A stretch of DNA of 6,966 nucleotides from Dehalococcoidia bacterium CG2_30_46_19 (lineage in GTDB: Bacteria > Chloroflexota > Dehalococcoidia > GIF9 > AB-539-J10), in assembly GCA_001872925.1 (NCBI GenBank), contig MNYD01000003.1:1-6966 (forward strand). Direction: 5' to 3'. A program made the position numbers and the translations under genes. Below, in pieces: positions 1 to 5,168 of the stretch. How positions within the stretch are numbered: the stretch's first letter is position 1; each line of letters begins with the position of its first letter. The notes beneath the pieces are model-generated. The model searched no databases. It had not been told where the DNA came from and saw only the letters and a program-made list of their open reading frames with translations.

Positions 1-18
1 ATAGATTTTCTTTTCCAT
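1..18 (-). CDS. N-terminus of an unidentified gene running off the left edge
   Basis: On the minus strand an ATG at 18-16 opens a frame reading MEKKIY to the window edge. A purine-rich Shine-Dalgarno stretch containing GGAGGAG (complement of 24-30) lies five bases upstream, inside a long purine tract, so this is a believable start. Six codons are too few to assign a family. It would be the first gene downstream of the folded segment and small TGA-containing frame at 41-175. Confidence 0.5.
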
Positions 19-40
19 TTTTTCTCCTCCTTTCTCCCTT

Positions 41-175
41 TTACCCTTCCTTGCAATATACGGGCTTGGTTAGCCCACGCAACTGTTCGGGCTTTCGGGA
101 TGACCGGGGAGACGATCATGCTCTCCTACGGTGTTCATCACCAAGGGGGAATCGATCTGTCTCCTCTTTATTCAT
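41..175 (-). other. 44-codon reading frame with in-frame TGA (leader peptide, recoded or broken small gene)
   Basis: A minus-strand ATG at 175-173 follows AAAAGGAG with a four-base gap. It reads MNKEETDRFPLGDEHRRRA and then meets TGA at 118-116 (codon 20). The same frame continues to TAA at 43-41, ending in GLTKPVYCKEG, 22 bases before the next start codon. Three readings are possible. It may be a 19-residue leader peptide. It may be a 44-residue protein with TGA recoded, for example as selenocysteine. Or it may be a small gene with two compensating frame errors, because the neighbouring frame from 119 reads MIVSPVIPK, which looks more protein-like than SSPRSSR between TGA and KPEQLRG. I recognise no family. 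The TGA lies in the loop of the hairpin at 108-126. Confidence 0.3.
62..142 (-). promoter_or_regulatory. folded leader with alternative helices upstream of the left-edge gene
   Basis: An extended imperfect stem pairs GATGA (99-103) with TCATC (135-139), CCG (104-106) with CGG (129-131), and GGAGA (108-112) with TCTCC (122-126), around a nine-base loop. Next to it, AGCCC (72-76) can pair with either GGGCT at 62-66 or GGGCT at 89-93. These two helices exclude each other. The segment lies directly upstream of the minus-strand start at 18, so it could be a cis-regulatory RNA. It matches no riboswitch class I know. It overlaps a possible coding frame, so the pairing could be partly incidental. Confidence 0.3.
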
Positions 176-214
176 ATTACTCCTTTTACAAGATACAAGG
201 GGGAAGAGATTTAT

Positions 215-237
215 AGAGAGGGGTTTCGCCCCTCTCT
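215..237. repeat. perfect 9-bp hairpin, TTTCG loop
   Basis: AGAGAGGGG (215-223) is the exact reverse complement of CCCCTCTCT (229-237), with a five-base loop TTTCG. There is no T-run on either strand after the stem, so it is unlikely to be a rho-independent terminator. It sits nine bases from the larger palindrome at 247-275, and together they look like a dispersed extragenic palindromic (REP-like) unit. Confidence 0.55.
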
Positions 238-246
238 TACCTACAC

Positions 247-275
247 ACCCCCTTCCCTTGCTAAGGGAAGGGGGT
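247..275. repeat. perfect 13-bp palindrome, REP-like element
   Basis: ACCCCCTTCCCTT (247-259) pairs perfectly with AAGGGAAGGGGGT (263-275) around a three-base loop GCT, followed by CAGGGGGATGGGTTG. G/C-rich palindromes of this style are typical of multicopy extragenic repeats. It ends 24 bases before the left inverted repeat of the IS110-group element. REP-type palindromes are known targets for several IS110/IS1111 elements, so the insertion may have used this repeat. No second half of the repeat is visible beyond the right end near 1750. Confidence 0.6.
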
Positions 276-299
276 CAGGGGGATGGGTTGCTAAACACG

Positions 300-310
300 T
301 ATATTGATGT
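300..310 (+). repeat. left inverted repeat of the IS110-group element
   Basis: TATATTGATGT is the exact reverse complement of 1739-1749. It contains TATATT, which could act as a -10 hexamer if the element circularises and joins its ends. Confidence 0.5.
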
Positions 311-329
311 TGGGTGTATCATAATATTG

Positions 330-511
330 AGCATTGGGAGACCTCTATTGCTAAACTGGGGACAAAAGTACCCCTGGAGATTGAATGAGTGCTCCCGCTT
401 GATGACCTCTGATGAGTAATACGGTGGCTCCAACATTTGGAGACCTCTGATTCAGTGCGTGTATGGTGGCACAGCGGGAAACTCCCAAAGCGGAAAAACA
501 AAATACTTGTA
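330..511 (+). ncRNA. candidate IS110 bridge RNA / structured left end
   Basis: The stretch before the transposase folds well. GGGGAC-AAAA-GTACCCC forms a hairpin at 358-374. CTCCAA-CAT-TTGGAG is a perfect hairpin at 428-442, extended by GGT/ACC. TCCCGCT (393-399) pairs over a distance with AGCGGGA (473-479) and encloses the hairpin. GACCTCTGAT occurs at 404-413 and 442-451, and GACCTCT also at 340-346 near the element's left edge. IS110-branch elements encode a bridge RNA here whose internal loops match donor and target DNA, and the repeats fit that pattern. The limits and the assignment are inferred. Confidence 0.35.
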
Positions 512-518
512 AAGGAGG
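511..518 (+). promoter_or_regulatory. Shine-Dalgarno fixing the transposase start at TTG 526
   Basis: AAAGGAGG lies seven bases before TTG at 526. The frame is open further upstream to an ATG at 463, but the family N-terminus (a few residues before VGVDVSK) and this strong site favour 526. Confidence 0.7.
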
Positions 519-525
519 TTTAAAA

Positions 526-1750
526 TTGGCTGAATATCATGTAGGAGTAGATGTCAGTAAGCGTAAACACAAGGCTTGTATTCGGAACCTTTCCCAGGAT
601 TCTTATTCCGGTGTGTTCTCCTTCAACATCGATCGCCAAGGTTTCGAGAAATTCCTGGGTACTCTGGAGAAGCTTTCCCGAAACAAAGAGGACTTTCTCA
701 TCGGCATTGAGGCTACCGGGAATTATGGGCTTACCCTGGCTTACTTTCTCCTCTCCCATGGCTACACCGTAGTAGAGATTAATCCCTATCGAGCAAACCA
801 ATTCCGCAAAGCCCAGGGGAAAAAGCCAAGACTGATCGTATCGATGCCCGTTCTCTGGCAGGTCTTCTCTCCCTGGAGAACCATAAATCTCTTTCCATCC
901 CCGATCCTGTAATCGATAACCTCAGGGAACTTACTCGCTTCCGTGCTGATATGGTGAAGGATCGCACTGCTTTAGTGAATCAGCTTCACGAGACCCTTTC
1001 CCCCTTTTCCCTGAATTTGTTGCTGTTTTTAACCAGCTCGATTCCCCTACCTCCCTCGCTCTCCTTATAGCCTATCCTGGTCCGGACTATATTTGCCACG
1101 CTGGGGAAGAAAAGGTGGGTGAAACCCTGGCTAATGCCAGCCGGAACAGAGTAGGGAAGGTTGTGGCTAAAGCCCTCGTAGAAGCAGCTCAAATTAGTGT
1201 GGGAATAATTCAGAGGCAACCAGCCCTGGCAACTAAGGTATCCATTCTGGGAGAAAGGATTCGGGCTTTGAATACTGCTATTGAAAAGGTGGAGAAACAG
1301 GTAGAGGACCTCTTTGGCAAGCTGCCCTATAACCCCAAGGACTTTCCAGCAGGCGATATCCCTTCTCTGGCTACTCTTATCTCTGAAATTGAGGATATCC
1401 ACCGCTTCCCCACCCTGAAACAATTCCTGTCTCACTTTGGCTGGTGTCCTGGAAGTTTCCAGACCGGCAGCTACAGGCTGGAACACCCCAGGATGAGTCA
1501 TGCTGGCAACAAGTATGTGAGGCGACTCACCTGGATGCTCTCTATAGTAGCTATTAGAACTATCTCTCCTTATCGTGCCTATTTCCAACGGCGAGTGAAA
1601 GCTGGCAAAGCCAAAATGCATATCATTGTAGCTGTAGGTCGCAAGCTCCTCTCAGTATTTTATGCTATCCTGAAGAGGGGCATTCCCTATAATCCCGATT
1701 GGGAGGTTAAACAGCCATGTTGCCCCGGCAAGGTGTTGACATCAATATAG
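526..1750 (+). pseudogene. IS110-family transposase, two frameshifts
   Basis: This is an RNA-guided DEDD recombinase of IS110-group elements. From TTG 526 the RuvC-like domain shows VGVDVSK (Asp9) and GIEATGNY (Glu62). The frame is lost in the run GGGGAAAAAG (816-825). The next frame resumes exactly with KTDRIDARSLAGLL, which carries the last two acidic residues, and continues to LHETLSP. A second loss in CCCCCTTTT (1000-1008) moves to the frame that reads FPEFVAVFNQLDSP and on through the Transposase_20 domain. That domain includes ISEIEDIHRFPTLKQFLSHFGW and HPRMSHAGNKYVRR, whose Ser matches the conserved catalytic serine. Adding one base at each site restores a protein of about 408 residues, normal for the family. 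Both changes look like single-base losses in homopolymers, so sequencing error and recent decay are both possible. The stop codon overlaps the right inverted repeat. Confidence 0.88.
1739..1749 (-). repeat. right inverted repeat of the IS110-group element
   Basis: ACATCAATATA is the exact reverse complement of 300-310 and overlaps the transposase stop codon. It is fused to a consensus -35 hexamer, TTGACA at 1736-1741, pointing out of the element. Confidence 0.5.
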
Positions 1751-1837
1751 TAATCAATCTCCAATAATTGGCTAATTTAGTGACCGAATGATGCCTTAAA
1801 AAGGGTGTTACAATACTTTTGTTCTATGGTGAAATAT

Positions 1838-2180
1838 ATGCGCTGGACAGTGCGAATCCTCGGGTTAGCTTATAGTGTTTTTGCCATTTATTTCTGGTTT
1901 TTCCAGTATGGGCCGAGGTTATTACCTGCTGCTTTCTTGCTCAGTGTGCCATTTGTGGTGGCGGTAGCTATAGCCTGGAAATGGCAAGGTAAATCACCTG
2001 AATTGCTTGGCGGTGGTCTTGTTTATCCTTGTGGGGCTCGTCCCGCTGGTGCATTTTGCAGTTAGCTCTGGCGTGATTATTTTTTATTCTGAGCCAATTA
2101 CTGCAGTGTTGTGTTTTCCGCCTCTGGTGATTGGAATTCTGTTTATCCTGGCATACAGTATGAGCAAATCGCCAGGGTAA
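1838..2180 (+). pseudogene. small four-helix membrane protein (DUF7670-like), one frameshift
   Basis: The first frame reads MRWTVRILGLAYSVF and covers two hydrophobic helices, ending AWKWQGKSPELLGGG. It then runs into junk and a stop at 2063-2065. The frame one base later continues from about 2010 as VVLFILVGLVPLVHFAV and ends LVIGILFILAYSMSKSPG at TAA 2178-2180, giving two more helices. One surplus base in GGCGGTGGTC (2008-2017) explains the break. The joined product is about 114 residues. The RILG opening, the AWKWQG motif and the final helix resemble small integral membrane proteins of the DUF7670 type, whose function is unknown; that match is from memory and moderate. ATG 1838 has a weak GGTGA upstream; ATG 1826 and GTG 1805 are alternatives. 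Its stop directly abuts the convergent DUF951 stop. Confidence 0.6.
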
Positions 2181-2372
2181 CTAATCGCTCTTGGGGATAA
2201 CTTGTTTTAGCCTTCTCTCAAAGGTGCTTCTTGATAAAAGGATTTTTCGGTGGCATTTGAGGCATTTTAAGCCTATATCGGTGCCGACCCTCACTACCTC
2301 CCACTCATAGCTGCCGCAGGGATGTGGTTTGTGGAGACGAACTATATCGCTGAGCTTTATATCGGTAGACAA
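2181..2372 (-). CDS. DUF951 family protein
   Basis: A 63-residue basic protein with the DUF951 signature: SDIVRLHKPHPCG near the N-terminus (residues 8-20), then WEVVRVGTDIGLKCLKCHRKI. Cys19, Cys37 and Cys40 form a CxxC-plus-Cys pattern that suggests metal binding, though the family's function is unknown. Length matches the family. The start is TTG at 2372; the family normally begins only a few residues before the D(I/V)V motif, so this fits, although the upstream ribosome site is weak. It starts seven bases after the pyrF stop and is probably cotranscribed and perhaps translationally coupled. Its TAG stop (2183-2181) directly abuts the TAA of the convergent membrane-protein gene, leaving no room for a terminator between them. 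Confidence 0.85.
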   Translation of the reverse strand: MSTDIKLSDIVRLHKPHPCGSYEWEVVRVGTDIGLKCLKCHRKILLSRSTFERRLKQVIPKSD

Positions 2373-2379
2373 ATTATCT

Positions 2380-3195
2380 TTAACGGGAAGCTAAATAGGT
2401 GTTAATTTCGTTGCGAATTTTCTCAGCCATGTCTCTGGCTGCTTGAGCGAAATCCTTTTCTTTCGAGGCGTATATAATTTGCCGGGATACAGCGATAATG
2501 GCGTTTCCTCCTTTAGCATCCACCCCGTATTTGACTGCTGAAGCTAAGTCTCCGCCCTGAGCGCCGATTCCAGGGATAAGCAAGGGCATATTAAGGCAAA
2601 TTGAACGTATCCGTTTCAATTCCCCAATGTAAGTGGCTCCCACTACCATGCCAACGTTGCCATAGATGTCCCATTGTTTTGCCTTCTGTGCTACGAGGTC
2701 ATACAGTGATGTCCCAGCGCATAGAAGCCGCTGGAAATCTGAAGCTCCAGGATTTGAGGTTAGCCCGAGGATGAATACTCCTTTATTCTTGTAGTTGATA
2801 AATGGCTCTATGGAGTCGAAGCCAAGGTAAGGATTTACAGTAGCAGCATCGAACCCAAGGGTGGAGAAGAGAGCCTTGGCATAAAATTTAGCGGTATTAC
2901 CTATATCACCCCGCTTGGCATCGCCAATTACGGGGATATGGGCGGGAATATGGTCAATGGTCTTGGTCAGTAGAGTTATCCCTCTGGCTCCTTGGGCTTC
3001 GTAAAAGGCCAGGTTAAGCTTATAAGCACATACCAAATCACAAGTAGCGTCAATAATATCTTGGTTGAATTCCAGAGGCTTTACCTTGGGCATGAGCTCC
3101 GGGTCGGGGTCAAGTCCGACACAGAGCAAACTCCTGTTACTCCTGCCAGCGTTTAGCAGCTTATCGATAAAATTTGCTTCTTTTTTCTTGGACAA
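2380..3195 (-). CDS. pyrF: orotidine 5'-phosphate decarboxylase
   Basis: Decarboxylates OMP to UMP, the last step of de novo pyrimidine synthesis in the cytosol. The 271-residue length and sequence match the longer (type 2) bacterial PyrF group. Visible landmarks are LLCVGLDPDPELMP (residues 23-36), Lys59 in AYKLN, the catalytic DAKRGDIGNTA with Asp92, Lys94 and Asp97, NPYLGFDSIEPF (121-132), VVGAT (184-188), and the phosphate-binding IPGIGAQGGD (208-217) with SRQI near 237. The start is TTG at 3195: a stop lies a short way upstream in frame, and no ATG or GTG start lies between, but the ribosome site is poor. It follows the acyl-thioester genes after a 90-base gap on the same strand, with no terminator seen, so it may share their transcript or have its own weak promoter in the gap. 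Confidence 0.95.
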   Translation of the reverse strand: MSKKKEANFIDKLLNAGRSNRSLLCVGLDPDPELMPKVKPLEFNQDIIDATCDLVCAYKLNLAFYEAQGARGITLLTKTIDHIPAHIPVIGDAKRGDIGNTAKFYAKALFSTLGFDAATVNPYLGFDSIEPFINYKNKGVFILGLTSNPGASDFQRLLCAGTSLYDLVAQKAKQWDIYGNVGMVVGATYIGELKRIRSICLNMPLLIPGIGAQGGDLASAVKYGVDAKGGNAIIAVSRQIIYASKEKDFAQAARDMAEKIRNEINTYLASR

Positions 3196-3285
3196 GGTAA
3201 CTGAACAACCTAAGCCTAACCGCTACGTACTACCACCCTTAACTAAATTCCGCCAGGCCTTTGCTTATCGTTTTAAAGGGTTAAC

Positions 3286-3789
3286 TCAAGCGTAAAGTAT
3301 CAGGGTCCCGGTAGCTTTAGCGACCTGCTCATTACGCTGATTGACGATGTTTGTTTCGGAGACATAAAAATACATCTTTCCTATTTTGCCCTGTCTTTCG
3401 TAAATATTGGCGAGCTTGGTACGTGCGGTAATAACATCGCCCACCTTCATCGGTTTGTAGATTTCCCATTCCCCTCCACCGTCCAAGATACCTTTAAGAT
3501 TTTGGGGGAGTTTCATATCGGGGATTGATGGTGTCATGAAGCCTGGAGGAGCTTTAGGGTCAGTAGGCTCAGTTAGAATCATAGCGGCGCATAAGAGATA
3601 TGGTGGTGCGATAATTCCCCCATATTTAGTTTTCCTGGCATATTCCGCGTCTCGCCACAAAGGATTGGGGTCATCTACGGCATGGACAAAGCGGCGAATC
3701 ATCCCCTTTTCTATCTCCACGGTGACTGGAGGTCCTTCCTTACCTATCTGCTTTCGCAGATCTTCCAGAGTAACTTCTCTCTCAGCCAT
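3286..3789 (-). CDS. FAS1-like / MaoC N-type hot-dog protein, non-catalytic partner of the dehydratase
   Basis: A 167-residue single hot-dog protein of the FAS1-like dehydratase (MaoC_dehydrat_N) type. The family signature is FVHAVDDPNPLWRDAEYA (residues 34-51) followed by KYGGIIAPPYLL. In catalytic MaoC proteins the Asp is followed five residues later by the active-site His; here Asp40 is followed by Trp45, so the His is absent. That is also the arrangement in the HadA-type partner, which binds the acyl chain while the MaoC partner supplies catalysis. The intact MaoC protein at 4634-5065 is the obvious partner. A good GGAGG lies six bases before ATG 3789. The gene is 26 bases after the SDR gene. 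Pairing and substrate are inferred. Confidence 0.85.
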   Translation of the reverse strand: MAEREVTLEDLRKQIGKEGPPVTVEIEKGMIRRFVHAVDDPNPLWRDAEYARKTKYGGIIAPPYLLCAAMILTEPTDPKAPPGFMTPSIPDMKLPQNLKGILDGGGEWEIYKPMKVGDVITARTKLANIYERQGKIGKMYFYVSETNIVNQRNEQVAKATGTLILYA

Positions 3790-3815
3790 TCCTTCCCTCC
3801 AAAGTTTGCTATTCT

Positions 3816-4601
3816 TTACATATAAGCCCCACCGGAAATGTTTAGCAAATTACCGGTGATGAAGTTTGAATCATCTGAAGCAAAGAAAAGTATTGGTTTT
3901 GCAGCTTCTTCAGGCGTCAATGTCTTGCCGCCCATTGCTCCTATCATGAGCTCCCTGATCTTCTTGGGAATGCCTACTTGCTCTCCCTCAACTACATCGC
4001 CTGTTTCCTTCTCTCGGGTTAGCCTGGTATCCACTACTCCATAGGCAACAACATTGCACCTTATGCCAAAAGCTGCCCATTCTCTGGCGACTGTTTTAGT
4101 CATGCCAATAAGCCCTGCCTTGGCGCTGGAGTAGTTAATCTGTCCCACGTTGCCCATTAAACCGGCTACTGAAGACACGTTGACTATCCTGCCGTTATGG
4201 TTTGGATGTCTCATGTATTTAGAAGCCGCGCGGATGCAATTAAACGCCCCTTTGAGAGAAATATTGACACAGACGTCCCACTGAGCATCGGTCATCTTGT
4301 GAATCATAGCATCTCTGGTAATTCCAGCATTGTTTATCAGGATATCCATTTTGCCAAATTTCTCCACAGCGGCGTCCATTAATTTTTGAGCACCTTCTCC
4401 TTTGGTTATGTCAGCCACGCAGCATGCTGCCTTTCCTGGAAAGGCTTTGTTTATTTCGTTTGCTGCTTCCTCGCAAGGAGCTGGGTCAATATCATTTACC
4501 ATCACACTTGCTCCCTCCCGGGCGAAGAGCATCGCTGTCGCCTTTCCGATTCCTCTTCCTGACCCTGTAATTACTGCTACCTGACCATCTAGTTTTCTCA
4601 T
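3816..4601 (-). CDS. SDR-family 3-hydroxyacyl/3-oxoacyl-thioester oxidoreductase (FabG-like)
   Basis: A 261-residue classical short-chain dehydrogenase. It shows the Rossmann TGSGRGIG (12-19), Asp64 in VADIT, NNAG (90-93), Asn113, NVSSVAG with Ser144, and Tyr157-x3-Lys161 in NYSSAKAG, so the catalytic tetrad is complete. The end of strand 2 reads VNDID with Asp37. An acidic residue there usually favours NAD(H), as in (3R)-hydroxyacyl-CoA dehydrogenase of multifunctional enzyme 2, and disfavours the NADPH used by most FabG. The usual APG after the active site is AYG (186-188). It lies between two hot-dog genes, with gaps of 26 and 32 bases, and has an ideal AAAGGAGG six bases before ATG 4601. 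It probably acts on the hydroxyacyl product of the neighbouring hydratase. The direction, reduction for synthesis or oxidation for breakdown, cannot be settled from sequence. Confidence 0.9.
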   Translation of the reverse strand: MRKLDGQVAVITGSGRGIGKATAMLFAREGASVMVNDIDPAPCEEAANEINKAFPGKAACCVADITKGEGAQKLMDAAVEKFGKMDILINNAGITRDAMIHKMTDAQWDVCVNISLKGAFNCIRAASKYMRHPNHNGRIVNVSSVAGLMGNVGQINYSSAKAGLIGMTKTVAREWAAFGIRCNVVAYGVVDTRLTREKETGDVVEGEQVGIPKKIRELMIGAMGGKTLTPEEAAKPILFFASDDSNFITGNLLNISGGAYM

Positions 4602-4633
4602 GAATTCCTCCTTTAGTGTTTTTGCAAAAAAAA

Positions 4634-5065
4634 TTAGCCTTTTGCTGGCAAACTAACCACCGCTGTGCCAATTATTGTCTTTTCGCCCTTGGGATTCTCT
4701 GTCCAGATATCAAGTTCAACGAGATGCTCATTATCATGGACGTATTTTTTGGTTACTTTCCCCTTACAGGCTAGGTCCTGCTCAGGGAAATCCATGCCCC
4801 GGTAGCGAACATTATATTTCTTTAAGTTTCCTTCCAATCCAATCCAATCGGTGAGCATTTGTCCTAAGTATGCAGACTTGAGCCTGCCATGGAGTATTAC
4901 ATCGGGTAATCCTGACGCTAAAGCAAAATCCTTGTTATAATGAATCTCATAGAAGTCCCCTGATGCTCCGGCCCACTGCACTAACTGCCGTCTCGTAGTT
5001 TGTTTAACTAAGGAAGGGATCTCTGAACCTACTTCAACATCCTCGTAAAAGACTTGCTCCGCCAC
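4634..5065 (-). CDS. MaoC-type (R)-specific hydratase/dehydratase, catalytic subunit
   Basis: A 143-residue hot-dog protein with the hydratase-2 motif ASGDFYEIHYNKDFA (34-48): Asp37 and His42 are the catalytic pair, and ILHG (57-60) supplies the oxyanion-side glycine. Length and spacing are close to the catalytic HadB subunit of the mycobacterial dehydratase. It would add or remove water between trans-2-enoyl and (3R)-hydroxyacyl thioesters. The start is GTG 5065, with AGGAGGT five bases upstream. It is the first gene after the promoter at 5099-5128 and is followed by the SDR gene and the His-lacking hot-dog gene. Whether the acyl carrier is CoA or ACP is not evident. Confidence 0.88.
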   Translation of the reverse strand: MAEQVFYEDVEVGSEIPSLVKQTTRRQLVQWAGASGDFYEIHYNKDFALASGLPDVILHGRLKSAYLGQMLTDWIGLEGNLKKYNVRYRGMDFPEQDLACKGKVTKKYVHDNEHLVELDIWTENPKGEKTIIGTAVVSLPAKG

Positions 5066-5098
5066 GATTCACCTCCTGTGCACAAAGTAGCCGTGCAG

Positions 5099-5128
5099 AT
5101 TATATCAGGCTGTTTTCCAAGCTGTCAA
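5099..5128 (-). promoter_or_regulatory. sigma70-type promoter of the hydratase/SDR cluster
   Basis: On the minus strand a perfect TTGACA (complement of 5123-5128) and a perfect TATAAT (complement of 5099-5104) are 18 bases apart. Transcription would start near 5092, leaving a leader of about 27 bases that contains the AGGAGGT site. Confidence 0.8.
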
Positions 5129-5156
5129 TGTTTTAATTTTTGTTGCCATAAATTAG

Positions 5157-5162
5157 TATTAT
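5157..5162 (+). promoter_or_regulatory. probable -10 element of a leaderless folC transcript
   Basis: TATTAT sits so that initiation seven bases downstream falls on the folC ATG at 5169. There is no Shine-Dalgarno in the preceding bases (ATTGATAA) and no good -35, so the site rests on position alone. Confidence 0.35.
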
Positions 5163-5168
5163 TGATAA

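Larger units (their letters stand above)
300..1750 (+). mobile_element. IS110-group insertion sequence, approximate limits
   Basis: A DEDD-type transposase gene (526-1750) is flanked by an 11-bp inverted repeat, TATATTGATGT at 300-310 and its complement at 1739-1749. A roughly 215-base non-coding left part lies between the left repeat and the transposase start. IS110-group elements move through a circular intermediate and make no typical target duplication. In the IS1111 branch the inverted repeats are subterminal, so the true tips may lie a few bases outside. A long, structured left non-coding end is the layout of the IS110 branch that carries the bridge RNA there. The element is probably inactive as read, because its transposase is frameshifted. 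Confidence 0.6.

Noticed and set aside
62..142. Known riboswitch (c-di-GMP, ZTP, fluoride, Moco, glycine, TPP classes)
   Set aside because: The conserved core bases that I know for these classes are not present.
158..200. Sigma70 promoter on the minus strand (TTGTAT / TAATAT)
   Set aside because: The hexamers are only about 13 bases apart, too close for a working promoter.
215..237. Rho-independent terminator
   Set aside because: The stem is strong, but no T-run follows on either strand.
51..419. 122-codon plus-strand open frame
   Set aside because: It runs antisense to the small frame and through both palindromes and the start of the IS left end, has no ribosome site, and its product is low-complexity and not protein-like.
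463..525. Upstream ATG start for the transposase
   Set aside because: The added 21 residues do not resemble the family, and they cover the predicted pairing region and the strong AAAGGAGG that serves TTG 526.
986..1621. 211-codon minus-strand open frame
   Set aside because: It is antisense to the transposase C-terminal domain, whose family match on the plus strand is clear.
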